A DNA stretch of 64,000 nucleotides from Ooceraea biroi (GCF_003672135.1 NC_039514.1:14807787-14871786); one strand, 5' to 3'; shown: positions 12,747 through 26,412, counted from the first letter of the stretch. Notes: a model not told the origin generated them from the letters alone. A program made the numbers and translations.

Positions 12747-15700
12747 AAGTTAAAAACAAATATGTATTATTGTCCACATAATTCTTTTTGCCAAAACTTT
12801 TAAACACTAAAGTTTAATAAAAGTTGATATAAAATTTTATATTCGCTGTATATACCGTTCAATTCTATTTTAATATAATCCAAATTATTGCTAAAAAATT
12901 GTAAGTTTTGCAACCCGGACGAGAGGTAGAAAATCTCTGGTATTATTCAAAGTGCCTGTAATAATCATGCAATGCAATATACAATCCTGCAAATAGTTGA
13001 TTGATTTAATCATCATTGTTTCCTGCTTAATCACTTTTAATTTACTGTCTTTCAGACAAATATACCTTGGTAGTCATACTTTTGAATCATACCTTTGAGC
13101 GCAACAGCCAATGATGTCAGGTGACACTTAGTGAGTGTGCTACTGCAAGTGATTACGTCAAGATTCTCTTTTTTTTTCTTTGGTTGAGCATTGAAGCGTG
13201 GTTTCGCCGTTATGCTGGAATAAAGCAAGGAGCGAGGATTTATTTCATAGATTTCGTCGAGATCTGCAAAAAACAATTGGCACTTTTTGCTTGTTGCTTT
13301 GTGCGAGTTGCTTGTCTTGATCGAAACTCTGTGAGCGTAACTTTAGTTTCGAGATCCCAAGTTAATGCGCCATTGCGTAATACACGCAAGGCAATAAAGT
13401 TACAGACGGAAGCTTAGTAAGCCTTCACACGGTGCTATTAATAACCGTGCAAATATTGTCATCATCAGAGAGAATTTTTCACATCATCAATGGACTCCTC
13501 GCACATCATTGGTAGGGTGCGAGGTTCTTCAAATTCCTACTTAATAACGATGACCTACCTACGATAGACTTTTGTGCGTATGTATGTGTACGTGTATATG
13601 CTCGAGTTACACAGCTGGAAATAAGTCATTTCTCTATTAAGCCCTCTTAGGCGGCGTCCACACCAGCCTTTCCACGCGCTTTATTCTGTTTTTTTCCATT
13701 TTGTTTGGCCATTTAATGCGTTAATATTTTTCCTGTAAAAGTTATTGTTAAATGGCCCTGTTAAATGTAACAGTTCGTAATAAGACGAATGGATTTATGT
13801 TAGTAAGTTTCTTTAATAAATAGTACTTTTAGAACTTTTTAGCAAGATAAACATATAATTGATAAATATTGTTCTCAGACAACGTGCGCTTGATAAGACT
13901 TGATAAGACGTTTAAAATTTTAATTTACATTTTCTCGTGCGATTTTATTAAACTGACTAATGCATGCACAAAGTAATATAAGGACTTACGAAGAATGAAG
14001 ATACATTACTCTTGTACCATAAACTTCAGCTGACTCAACAGGCACCAGTACATCAAAAAGCTCACGATCGTATCACATTATTTCACTTACGATTACCTAT
14101 GTATTAATATTTAGTACGTACATCCCTGTGTTAAAATATAACGCGATAAGAATCATCAACCATTTTCAAAAAATTTTCCGCTTTTTTCTTCCTTTACTCG
14201 CTGAGAAATTAAAAAACAGTACAATAGACACAAATCTTTTTTTCGGGTTTTTCTTTAACGTTTAATATTTTTACGGGAGCAAACGTTAAAGGTTCATTGA
14301 AGATTTCAACATACTGCTAGCACATCGATAATCGTTCCTTTAATTCCGTGCATTTAATTGCAAAGGAAAACGAGTTGAATGCATTAAGATAGGCTCACTT
14401 AACTGCGAACGTAATCAAATGTTGACGAGCTGTTGCATTCCAAAGTATCGCGCCATGATGCTATGAGCTCTTGCGTCAAGTGCATTACGCTTTTACTTTT
14501 CCCGCGTTTATATATGAGCGAAAAGCGTTGGAAGGTACTTTCCTGATCTAGAGAAACGCAAGAGAAATCTATGAAAGCGTGTAATGTAAAATATGCAATC
14601 ACTTTACTGCTCTGAATCTGCTTCATGATTCTCTTCGTGTTTATTATCGAAAAAAATAATTCTTTTGATACTTAAAAGCAAAGTCAAATTTGCTTCAGTT
14701 TACTCAATTCATTTAACTGACATCAGCTTTCTCTTCGACACACAGAACTCTCGGCATAAAAGAGAAATATAAAATAAACCATAAATGTAAACGTGCCTAC
14801 TTTTAAAGAAAATATGGAATTATGTTAGATGGGTTTCTCCGTAATTAATATTAATTGCGGAGAATTAATATTAATATTAATATTTCTTATCGTTTTTACG
14901 TACAGATAAAATTAAGATGTCATTTTTCTACGTGATTTTTTTAAAAGCAGATTTATATTAATATGCGGTATTTTAATATTTTAAACGATAGTCACTTCAT
15001 AGAAATCATCAGCCGCACACGAAGTGTCGCCAGCGCTAATGGTTCAGGAGATCATGCGGTTAAAAGTTAGGATCAAAGTTTCATCAGCACTTAAGAGAGC
15101 ATCTTGCGAGACCGAAGAAGCCGTAACTCCGGGACCGCCTTAACGTAATTTGCGTCGGTGTTCCCACGAAGAAATATCGTTCTTTTTGCGAGCAGCGGGT
15201 GGCTCGTGGGATAGCTCAAGAAGGTGAAACGACCTCCATAAAATCGAGATCCTCCGCGCCTCCGAGTGTACGCCTCCAGAGGATTATTGTTTGCAAAGCG
15301 ATGCGCGAGCCCTGTGTTTTTCCTCATTTTACTTCATACTCGTTTCGTCTGCGGCTTCGTTTGTTACTTTTCTATCATTACCTACGTCATCTATCACGTG
15401 ATATACCACTATGATAGTGATATTTGATATTTATTGATAATATAATTACGAAACGATAGCGAATTTTTACAAAACTATTTTCGTTACATATTATTCTTAC
15501 GAAATCTATTATAATTGCTTTGAAGAAATTAATTTATTTAAACGTATCGTGGTCAAAGATCAATCACGCTTTAAATAAACGATCCGTTCAGATGGTCCAT
15601 GCCGATCTATTTTCACGCAGACAATCTTTTTTAATTTACCAGACATATATGGGGTGACGGATGTACAGCGCACGTGACCGAGCACGTGCACATGGAGGAA

Positions 15701-16047
15701 AAGTCGCCTATCTTCTCGATCGTCTTGTCTCGTGAGACGCCTGATCATCCCCATTTTATGCACAAGCGCATCCCTTGCGGCACGTGACTTACGACGCGTC
15801 GAATGGGATTAGACGGAAATTCTCTTCCAAAATTGCTGGCGGATTGGCTCGTGAGTCATCGATACCACGTTGGATGCGAAGCATATTGAGCTCAGGTACA
15901 ATTCCGCAGAAATAGTGGAGGACTTCCGTACGGCAATAAGGAACAAACGAATCCAAATGACGTCTGGTGATCGATATGATCGTCGTTTCAGCTGACGAAA
16001 ATATTCGGGTATAAGTGAACAAATGATTTCATTTGCAAAAGTTTATA
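10041..16047. other. Long AT-rich stretch without recognisable genes
   Basis: It probably belongs to the first intron or the upstream region of the plus-strand tetraspan gene. It holds a (TA)n run at about 12715-12738 and many short AT palindromes. The open frames at 12428, 13121 and 15199 lack splice context or family resemblance and are treated as noise. A moderately GC-rich patch at 15090-15400 stays unexplained. Confidence 0.4.
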
Positions 16048-16098
16048 ATGATACTGTTACTAGATGATACTGTTACTAGATGATACTGTTACTAGATG
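16048..16098. repeat. Short tandem repeat, 16-bp unit, three copies
   Basis: The unit ATGATACTGTTACTAG is repeated three times without change, with a partial fourth copy. It is a minisatellite-like array with no evident function. Confidence 0.9.
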
Positions 16099-16219
16099 TT
16101 CATATTATAAATAGATGTCTATTATGGTTTTTATTAAAAAAATTATTTTTTATAGATTTTTTTCTTTTTCTTATTAATAATTTAAGAGAGTAAATTCTAT
16201 TTCTTAATATATTAATTTA

Positions 16220-16711
16220 TAGAGAAAAGGCGCCAAAACTGACATAGACTTTTTAAAGAGACATACCCCTATTCCTCAGAAAATAAATGTTACACTTTTT
16301 CAAAACTAATATAAATGCGATCTATTTAGTTAGTTAACGTTAAGAACTCATAGTTTATATATTTCTAGTTTGTTTATATGCTAAATGAGCTTATATCAAG
16401 TTTTTCAAGTTCGAAAAGTTTTTCCTAAGTTTTCTTTGACAAATTACAAATTAATTTAATTAGTTTAATGGTAATTATCTTTTTTTATAATATTAAGTTC
16501 TTCTACATGCTTGTAGCTTTCTAAAAATATTTTGTTTTTATTTTTATTTTTCTTACTTTTTTTACGGTACGAGTTCAAATTTAGAATTTAAATTTGAGAG
16601 TTTGCCGTAAACCGTATATATGTGTACGCAAATTTTTATTTTGAGCTTTAAGTTAAGAGATAACCTCGAAAAACAAAATAGTATATAATCGATATTGGCA
16701 TCTTTTCTCTA
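16220..16711 (+). mobile_element. MITE, copy 1 (TAGAGAAAAG ends)
   Basis: An approximately 490-bp non-coding element whose ends are imperfect inverted repeats: TAGAGAAAAGGCGCC at the left and, read inward from the right, TAGAGAAAAGATGCC. The same family is found inverted at 60125-60762 and similarity covers nearly the whole length. There is no transposase. It lies just before the first recognised coding exon of the tetraspan gene. Confidence 0.75.
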
Positions 16712-16783
16712 CATAGTACGCGTATAGATTGTACATATGCATTTATTATGTATAATAAATGCAGACATAGTGACTTACGAAGG

Positions 16784-19700
16784 ATGTCCTACGAGTTGCG
16801 CGCGCATCCCTTAGGGGCACTGTCATACGGTGCGAGCACGATGCAGCCCGACGAGGAAATTCAGTATGCACCGAGAAGCCGGCCAGTGAGCTTTTACGAT
16901 AATTATAAGGTATGGCTTTACCCACGTGTCTCTGTTTACGTGCATGTCTTGTCATCATGAGAAAGCTTCATGTGTCAGCGTAACGCGACCAGCATTAGTC
17001 ATTGCTCCGATGATTTCCGTGTTTCTTGAGTTACAAGATTACATACAGGCATTTTTGCACGAAAAAAAACATAAAATGTCACTGTTTTTCATTTCACGAT
17101 TACCTTCTTTATTGATTTATTGATTATTAATAATTTTTCAATTATAAACGAATAACGGATATAAAATTATCTTTATTTTGATAAATTATTATTTCATCAA
17201 TTTAATAATAACAAATATTATTCAGGATATTCTGTAATACCAGAAACTATTAATCTAGAAACTATTAATTAGAAATTAAGAAATTGTGATAAAAGCAAGA
17301 AAGAAAAACAAGAAACGCTGGAAACGAATGATCAAGATGCCAGTAGAAAAAATCGAAGTATCTTGCATAATGACATTCTCGAGTAGAGTCAATGTTAATT
17401 ACTAAGAGTCTTGAATCCAGTCAATGTTAATTATCTAGACACTTATTATACGTCAGCACACGCAAATTACAAACTGAATTCTGTACTTTTCTGCACTTTG
17501 CGATATCTGTTCCATACAACATAATTTTCATTCTGTTCACCGGAATATTACACATGTAACTATTGACTAATTCTAATTAACTAAACTATTAGAGCCTAAA
17601 TAAATTTAATCCTAAATAAAAGAGAAAATTTCAAGGTTTCTTTAAGTAATTCAAAGAAAATTACATATACACGCGCGCGCATTAAAAGAAAATGATTAGT
17701 AATAGTTATTTTTCGATGATGCAACCATATTACTATTTCTATCTCGTATTTCTGTTTCTATCTCTCTTCTAAATGATGAAATACCAAACATTAATGCGAT
17801 CGATGCGGTTTCCTCGATCTCTTCTTTCTTCAGGACGTACCGGTGATGATGCCGCCTTGCGTTACTTCCACCATGAGCGTGGGCAATCTGAACCAGGTCC
17901 GTGAAGGCAATGGCACGTCCACTTTATCTCAGAGCAACAACAATACCATCAGTGGTAGTAATAACAACAATATGAATAACAATAGAGTTAGCAACGCTGT
18001 CAGCGCGGGCAACGTATCCAAGATTCACGCTGTCAAAGTCACGGGTGAGTAAAAGTTACTTCTTTCGCAAAGTACATACATCAGGATGTGCATGTGTGTG
18101 TGCGTGTCTCTACTTTTTAATCGCATAATTCGATGATTGCGCAATAATAAATAGATAAAATAATTCTTTCGTTCGGAGGATATACGCATGGGCGTTCGAA
18201 AGATTTTTTCTAGGAGATTTTTTCTAGGAGGAGGGCATGATTTAAAATGTCACTTCCAGAATTAAAATATTTATAATTTAAAATTTATACACCTTTTGGT
18301 AGTAAAAGCTTCCTCACCGCAACAAGGTAGATGATGTAAGCGTACGTTACGTCTGCAATCTAGCATCTTTTTTCTTTATTTCAAGGAAGAAAAAATGATT
18401 AATTTTAATTGTTTGCTGATCCCAGGGGGGGGGCAAATGCTTGGTCTTGCCCTCCTCCCTTCGGACGCCCATGGATATACGGATACTTTTATTGAATCTT
18501 TTTTGTAGCGATGCCCCTGGAAAACAAAAGAACAAGTAAAGATATAAGTGTAGATAAATAATAATTAAACGATCGCTGCTGAAGCAATAAATATAGATGC
18601 AGGATATGGAACTATTATTAGTCGTAAGAGCAGCACGTTGACAAATTGACGGGTTAAAATGTTCCGCGATAAAATGTAACTTGTTTGCTCCTTTACGTAG
18701 ACAGGACAGTAAAAAGTAAACACGAGAAATGTCGTAAAACATGCTTGAGAGGGATTGTAAATTTACGTCGTATTTACATTGTATCTACGTTTCCAAGAAA
18801 GACAGTGTGCTCGTGAACAACTATCTTAGTTATAAAATAATTGGTCTAATGACGCGATAAGAAAGAAAAAAACAAAGAAAAAATGCGATTAAATTCCAGC
18901 ACTCCAATGTCCATCAGGAAAACATTAACGTTCTCCCGAAAGTAAAAATCCTGTACGAGCAAAATGCAGTAGAAATTCTGCACGTACAGAAATGCTTATT
19001 CGGAAGAAACCGGATTCGATTCTGAAACTTTGGATCTTAGTCCAAAAGTCGCTCGAAAGATATCTGGATATGTCATGGAATACTCTCACCATCGACAGGT
19101 GCGGTGTCAACCGGGAATATCGGACGAGTCGGTCGTGGCGACAAAGAAAAAGAGAAGGAGCTCGGTCGTGCGCCGTCGATGGCGAACTGCTTGTCAACCA
19201 CGGTGCCCGTCAATTTGGCAGCCTCTCAAATAGCGGGTCGCCACACTCCCACGAGAAATTCTTTGAGGCACAGCAGGATGATCGTGATGCATCGGACCGG
19301 CCATCGTGAGTAGACAATAACTCCTTACCTGATCCTTTTATAACTATCCGCCTCCCTTCTTTGAATTGCGGTGCATGTGGACGACATGCGTTGCGAGAAA
19401 AATAGGTTTCCGGTTTTCCGGCTTTATATCTGTCTCTTCAAGCCACGTGCGGTATTTGAAACAATCGATTTCGTCGTATTGCCTGTAAAACTGCTCAGCC
19501 CTGCTCCGCGTGACTTTACAACATGCTCTCCGTGCGCAACGAGCATCTGCAATTCCACAGTTCTCAGTTAGAAGAACGCGATCATTTCTTCACTCGTTAT
19601 GTATCACATTACGAAAAAAAGAAGAAAAAAAAAGACAAGAAAAGATTATGTAGTTTAATATCTAAACTGCCGTTTTGGAGTTTACCCGAGAATTGCGCGC

Positions 19701-22700
19701 ATAATCATTGAAGAACTGCGAAGTGAAGGGGTAGGCAATGATCCTTCTCTGTCCTTGCTCATCTGCATCGGTTGCTCGACGAATAATCGCTTTTTGCAAT
19801 TGATAGCGATACGATCGATTTCTCCTGAGGGTGAGACCGCGAGTGCCGGTCGTATTCGCCCGGAATGCCACCGACCCGGTATCCCTCTATTTTCTCGATT
19901 TCTCCCAGTAATCGCCTCGTGGCTTCGCGCGACACATTATAAGAGCTGCTGTATAATTCTACACTAACGAGCGCAGGTACTATCGCTCTTAATGTGCACC
20001 GCGCACCGGCCGGCAGGATCGAGGTTGATGCCAAGGCAGACGGGAAGATTGTAATTAGCGTAGCTGTGAAGGCAGGAAAGTGCAGCGGTTTTTTTTATCA
20101 CCGCAGTAATTAGATAGCGCATGTACGTTGGCAAATGGAAGTTACCGAAAGGTGATGAAAATGCGATACGTCGGATGACGGGAGCTTTTAAAAAGGATGG
20201 ACGAATTTGGAATAACATTTAGATATCTGTAACAAATAAATATATATTCAAATGACGGATATGTGCAAGAGAAAAAAATAATGATATAAAAAAGATATTC
20301 TGCGGAAGATAATATCGAGAATATTTTTCATGAAGTTCCACTTTTATCAGCTAGATGTGAGGCTATTATACATATATGCCATTGCAATTTATTAAAAATT
20401 TTGTATTTTGAAAAAGTATTATTTTATTTAAAATATTGATTTTATTAAAATTAAAATGTTTTTTAAAATTAAATTAAAATGCAAACAGATCGAAAGTTAT
20501 GCTTGAATTATTGCAGCGCATTAACACATTTCTCATTTAATCAAAAGAATGTAATTTATTTTTAAAGCAATTATTCGGTGCATAGAATTTTTAATATATT
20601 ATGTTATATTAACATAATATATTAAATATGTTAATATAACATAATTAATGTTATATTAACATTAATATAACATTAATGTTCTATTGTTCTTTTTTAACAA
20701 TAGAAATGTATTCTATTGTTAAAAAAGAGGTTTAACTTTTTCTTTCTGTGTTTTCCTCGCACATACATCCCACCGTTTTAAACGTTTCTTGCTCCGCTGG
20801 CCACCGTACGTACTTTAAAGTGGATGCACATGTTTCTCTGTAGATAGCGGAAGTACCGAACCGGAAATATATCGCGTGATCTTTTTGCCACGCGTTCAAA
20901 ATATATTCTCAACTTCGCGCATAAATGCAAAGGTTTATTATATTTTTCATTTTGCTTTACACCACAATTAACTTGCATCGTTGTTAATACATTATACATA
21001 TAAAATTACTACATTTCTTGATTTGAATGGCTAACTCTAATTATCATTTATTATAATTTCAAATTTTTCTTTACGAAGACATTTATTGTATACAAACAAA
21101 ATCTTTATTAAATTATTGCGTATGAGCGTATCATATAAGGTATTACATAATTTTACATAATCAAGATAACTAAATATTATTTCCTTTTAATTTTTTCTTA
21201 TTTTTTTCATATACGAAAAGATTTATTTGATATATTTTTAAGATATTTGTTCAACATTTAACATCTAATTACAAAATAAAGAAATAACACGTTATGCGAG
21301 CAGTGAATAGCACTTTCATTCATTTGTGAGGAAATATAAACGACACGTGCGTATGGCGAAGGGTCTAAATTGATGAAATGTGTACGTACCGTGATTCCCG
21401 TTCAAGGGCCGCCCATGTATTTGGCGTGGCCCTAAATCTATTTTGGAACCGGCGGAACAGGCTTACAGATCGGTATTCTTACGTCCAATTTCCAGTGTTC
21501 TTACTCGTTTAATCCATGTTTGATCTTCAACTAGAGATGCTAAATAATCAAACGATTATATCTTCGTTCGTTAAAAGCAGTTGAACTGTATGGATATCAG
21601 ATTCATGAAAATTCATGATAATTTGTGCTCACGTCAGTTTCAGTGAATTAATTAAAACTTAACACGTAAATTATTAATAACGTAATTGCATGTTTTTTCT
21701 CTTACGATGTCGGACTTCTCACTTTATTTCAAAAACTAGGAATTAACTACTGATCATATTCGATAAATAATAAGGCAAATTGGAGACAATGGATAAATGT
21801 ATTATCGGTACAGCGTAATTACACAATTACCCCGTGTTTCTTACGCAAGTCGCGACATCGTATCATTATAGCTATGCGTCGGAGCCAGCACGTATGGGTT
21901 TTACATTACATGTGTGTGTACGTGGGCTGTATGCGTTTGTGGTAAAATTTTCCGGCCATAACGGCGCGATGTATCAACGAGAACTACGTAGTTCATTGTT
22001 ATCTTCGCATAATGTATGCGTTCGCACACATTGATACAAGCGAGGTCGTTCACGTAGCTCGACTATGAGCTCGATAGTTGATGCAGACGAAGACAAATTA
22101 TAGGTAGCTACGCGGATTTACATGATGTTGTATACGTCCGTGTATGCGGACGTGAAATAACATTTTGCCTCTTAAGTTTAACAAGTAATCTTAAACAATG
22201 TTGACAATTAATTTTAAATATATTAATTATATTAATTATTATATATTAATTATTAAATATATTAATTTTAAATATATCAGTCTTAAATAATTTCAACAGT
22301 TGCCTTTGATCGTCGTAGCACCGAAAGTTACGTGCTTTTATTTTTTGATAGTTATTTTTTGATAGTTATTTTAATCACTCAGATTTACATTTTTTTACTG
22401 TGAATTTTTATATACGTTTTTTTACACGTATAAAATCATGCTTGATTGCTAAAATATTTTGTCACGCCAACGATATATTAACAATAAATGATATCGAATT
22501 GGTATCGGATTAAATGTAATAAGCGTCTCGGCGACCGTTATCGTCATTTGACCTCTCGTCATGAAGCCCTTTCTTCCTTTATACTCACACTGGTATATTC
22601 TCACATTGTGCAATAAATACGGCATGTATGGCGAGACGGCACAATACGAACGACACGTATTCACGTCCCGCATTCTCGCACCGTGCGAATCGCTCCTCAA

Positions 22701-25700
22701 AGGAGCAGCGATATCCGCCAGTTAACGGCTACAGGGACAGGCATTGGGTTGAAAATGATCCAGGAAGGAGCTAATATTTTCTCCATGAAGAAATAATTTT
22801 GTGTCAAAAAAGAAAGTTGGAAGAAATTTTTAATTTTTATTTAAATTCCTATTTAATATTTTTCTTTAAATTCCTATATAAATTATTTAAGTTCTATTGA
22901 AAGCAACAGGATAATGGAATATCACGATCCTAAGATAAAAAATCGTGTAGAAAAAGGAATCTTGGACATTACCGACGTATTCTTTCTCTTCGTAAGCCAG
23001 AGAAGCTAATCCAAGACGTTTGCGTCAACGAAGCCAAGCAAGGAGGTGCAATTGCCGTGCTATTGCAAAACGTCGTACAAATCGTCGTGGTAGGCGATCG
23101 TTCGCGTTTCTATCCGGTACCCTCGGGGGGAAATAGCCGTCGCGAATCTTGTGCAAATTGTGGTGAGGTAGGCGAGTTTTCTTCCCATACGGCAAGGACA
23201 TACGCTCGTTCAATCACACGGTTGGGATGCCTTGTAAGGAGGGACAGCGACGAGGCCGTTCTACTCGGAAACTCTCCTCTCATTGGGACCTACATAGTAC
23301 CATTCCCCGTACGACGGGTTTTATATTGGCCGACAATTTACGTCACGGGGAAATGTGTGTCAGAACGGCGGATGAAAGTATCAATCGTGCTAGTAATTAT
23401 CGAATTATCTAACAGACAATCGATCGCCCGGAAATCTAACTGGTAATTATACATACCGACCATACGGATATGGACCACCTCCCGATTTCAATAATTTTTT
23501 AATATGTCATCAAGGTCATCATCGCGTGGACAGCTGAAAATTCGTGCAAAATCATTAAAATTTTTTATTACTAACTTTTTAATAAACAACGAGTCACGGC
23601 TGAAACCTGCAAATTACTCAGGAGACTGACCTCTATAATATATGTCAAGGTCAAGTCTTTACTTCAGGTGGACAGTCGACAACGCATGCGAAACTATTAC
23701 ACTTCTTTAGTAACTTTTCTTTTAATAACTTTTTAATAAACAACGAGCGCCGGCTAAAATCTTCTGAAGGTCACTCAGGATGATGATCTTGATGACATAT
23801 TAAAAAATTATTGAAATCGGTCCGTATCTCTATATAATTACCACTAACTTTCTAGAGTCTGGCGGATCCGCGAGATCGATCCGCTCGCGATAAGTGACGT
23901 TCGCGGTGTGCATTGCGAAACTGACGATCATTAGAGTAGCACGAGTACCGAGAGACAGGTTTACTTTCAGGTCCCGAGAAATTTTTACCTCCTCTGCTTT
24001 ATCATCAACGATTAGCCAGATGTCTGGCAACGGTGCAGACCATCCTCGGCGTTGCGATAATCGCTTTGTCGTTGTGGCTGTTGCTTTGGGCACCGCATCT
24101 ACCCATCGTGGACAATCCGTATTGGAGCGGCGCGCCTGTAAGTGATTTTTGTGTTCTTTAGTTGAACTTGCGTTGCTCATCATGACGCTGCAAGGATAAC
24201 GCAGACCGGCAATTCCCGCTTATTTGCCATTCCTCCAATAAGCTGAATGACTCTGTTGGAATGGATATATCAATGTAACTACACTGAGAAAAAAATGTAA
24301 TTGATCTTACGAAATGTTTTGTCACGGGCTGCCAACAAAATATATACTTATTTCAACAAGTTATATATTGAAACAAATATGTAGTTCTTGGATTATGGAT
24401 ATGGATGTGTAATCACACATATGAGAATTATAATCCAACAATTATATATTTGATTCAATATATAACTTGTTGAAATAAGTATATATTTTGTTGGCAGCCC
24501 GTGACAAAACATTTCGTAAGATCAATTACATTTTTTTCTCAGTGTACTATAATCATGCTGGTATATGCGTAATAATTACATTTTTTTAAACAATAAGAAT
24601 GTCGCGAATTTTTTAATATTATATGTTTATAAATCAGAGCGATTACTCACTGAGACTAACACTCGATCCCATCAGTTTTAATAGTCTCGTTCGATTTTGA
24701 ACGATACATTTTTCATGTAAAGTTAACAAAATGTCTAAGAATTGAAATTTTGATGAATGAAGGTAAGTATGTAACAAAATCGATACTTTTGTGTTGCACC
24801 GAAATCATACTAACACAATCTTCTTGATCTTTTAATTGTATAATAATATTATTATATATAATAATATAATTTTAATTTTATAATAATAATATTACTCCAT
24901 GTGTATATATACCATTCACAAAAAATAAGATTACATGCGTTTTTTATTATACGTTAATTATTACACGAGTATAATACACACGATCATTATCTTCAGCTCT
25001 TGATGTCAGGGACTTTCGGAATTTGTCTCCTGTGCTGCTTCAAGAAGGAATATCCAAGCATGAGTCCTGGATTTTGTTTTTCCCTCACGAAGGCACGTAA
25101 GAGCTCTATGACTCATCGTAGGTTTCTTGAAAAAATCTTGAGGTCGAGTCGCTTATTACTCAGTTCCTTTAATGATAATCTCTTATACCGTTAGTGTAAT
25201 CTGCAATACCGTGTTTAGTATAATATTACATTACATTACATTGTAATATCTTTTTACCGCGAGAAAGAATTTTATTGCATTTTTATCTTGTCTTAATGGT
25301 TCATAATTCCTAAATAGTTTATGATTAATCACAGAGATGTAGAATAATTGCTCTTTTTCAACGTGTTGTTATATCTTTATTTTTTTATTTTTTGTATCGA
25401 ATAGATGGTTAGCGTGTTTCTGGCATTTATGGCAACAGTTGCGTGTATAAGCGCGTGCGCATCTTCCGCGATGCACTTGTCGCGTCTTATGGGACTGGAA
25501 TGCACTCCGGCGCGGGTACTGAATGCCACGTGCGTATGCAGGCCACGCGATAAACCGCCTGATTCATTCGAAGGTGCAGTGAGGTATGCCATGAGATCAA
25601 CTTCGAACTGATAAATCACATAATATTTTTCTGAGCACATCTACAAAATCATAAAAAATATGATATGATATGTTTATGATACTCATATAATATCATAAAT

Positions 25701-26291
25701 CCGTACAAAAAAATAATAATGATAATGAAATTAAATTAAAAATAATAATAATAACTCTTTCTAATGTCCAAGAGAGAATTTATTTCAATTTTTTATATAA
25801 CGTCGAGTAATCTTTTAATATCTGAATAAATATTCAAATATTCAAAGATTTAATACGGGAATGTTTTTTTATATTTTATAAGCATTTTAGCGTTATCTTT
25901 TATTTATTCCTAGTATGAGAAACGAGACAAATATCAATTTGATACCAAAAACAGTTATTTTGAAGGAAATACCATTTTACGTAGCACAAATGTAACAAAT
26001 AGCAATTTAGTGACATATCGAAATGTAACGCACGCAAAATATTACTTTGTATATGTCATCAGGTACGTGGATCTCAATTGTCCCGAGGTAGAAAATATCC
26101 TGACGATCCTCCTCATTTTTTCGTGTACCTGCAACGGATTGGGTGCCTTGATAGCGGGATGGTATGCATACCTTCATTGGAGCAGGCGACACAAGAGGCC
26201 AAAGTATATGCAAGTCAGAACCAATACCATCCCCAGGAACAACCCACTCAACAGTAGACCAATCTACAAGTCGAACCTGGAAGAACGATGA
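16784..26291 (+). CDS. Four-pass membrane protein with Asn-rich cytoplasmic N-terminus, function unknown
   Basis: Seven coding exons: 16784-16909, 17834-18044, 19099-19305, 24016-24137, 24997-25092, 25405-25583 and 26063-26291, joining to 389 residues ending KSNLEER. The first about 180 residues are polar with an Asn/Ser-rich run and a basic MIVMHRTGH stretch just before the membrane. Four hydrophobic segments follow: VQTILGVAIIALSLWLLLW, LMSGTFGICLLCC, VFLAFMATVACISACA and ILTILLIFSCTCNGLGALIA. The loop between segments 3 and 4 has several Cys and one N-glycosylation site (NAT). The tail is basic. The PYWSG..LMSG layout recalls MS4A/ENTREP (FAM189)-type tetraspans, and the insect Notch regulator Sanpodo has similar topology, but no assignment is made. 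The start is the Met after an acceptor at 16765; the frame is open upstream, so an earlier coding exon is possible. The exon 5 donor appears to be GC. Confidence 0.8.
18181..18480. mobile_element. MITE-like palindromic element in tetraspan intron 2
   Basis: The two ends are inverted copies of each other: a GCATGGGCGTTCGAA block near 18186 and its counterpart ATGGGCGTCCGAAG read back from 18473, each followed by a GGAGGAGGGCA block. There is no coding capacity. It is about 300 bp long. Confidence 0.6.
19306..23439 (+). other. Tetraspan intron 3, no recognised exon
   Basis: Most of a 4.7-kb intron between coding exons 3 and 4. It includes CpG-richer patches at about 19820-20030 and 23030-23330, and short AT palindromes at 20590-20700. 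Open frames on both strands have no family resemblance. Regulatory elements are possible but cannot be shown from one sequence. Confidence 0.4.
23440..23842. mobile_element. Inverted-repeat element with internal direct repeat, tetraspan intron 3
   Basis: The outer about 60 bases on each side match in inverted orientation: TAATTATA, a CGATTTCAATAATTTTTTAA block, then TGTCATCAAGGTCATCATC. Inside, a segment around AATAAACAACGAG followed by GGCT occurs twice about 140 bases apart. It is a non-coding foldback or MITE of about 400 bp. Confidence 0.6.
24280..24546. mobile_element. Palindromic MITE, CACTGAGAAAAA ends, tetraspan intron 4
   Basis: About 265 bp, almost a full palindrome: TACACTGAGAAAAAAATG at the left and its complement ending CTCAGTGTA at the right, with arms of about 110 bases that match nearly perfectly around a short AT-rich centre. 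TA flanks suggest a TA target duplication, typical of Tc1/mariner-type MITEs. Confidence 0.8.
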
Positions 26292-26406
26292 CGCTTACAA
26301 ATACCGTAATGAACGAAGCGCTTCCGTTTTCTCGTGATCCGCCAATATCTTTCATACGTTTATTAGTATGATTACCTTTAGATGTTGACGAAGAGATACA
26401 GTTGTA

Positions 26407-26412
26407 AATAAA
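26407..26412 (+). terminator. Probable poly(A) signal of the tetraspan gene
   Basis: AATAAA occurs about 116 bases after the TGA stop, at a sensible distance for an insect 3' UTR. Confidence 0.5.

Noticed and set aside
15091..15414. Frames of 71-78 residues on both strands
   Set aside because: Moderate GC content lengthens frames here; no splice-supported exon and no recognised motif.
20590..20710. Short AT palindromes considered as a hairpin RNA
   Set aside because: Made of repeated TTAATATAACAT-type units; such low-complexity palindromes arise easily in AT-rich DNA and lack a microRNA-like stem.
23025..23446. A 129-residue plus-strand frame and shadows
   Set aside because: It lies in intron 3 of the tetraspan gene, and no acceptor or donor joins it in phase with the flanking exons.
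25081..25150. Reading through GTAAGA at 25097 as a normal GT donor for tetraspan exon 5
   Set aside because: Joining it to the exon at 25405 gives an immediate in-frame stop, while the GC donor at 25093 keeps the frame and the expected membrane segment.
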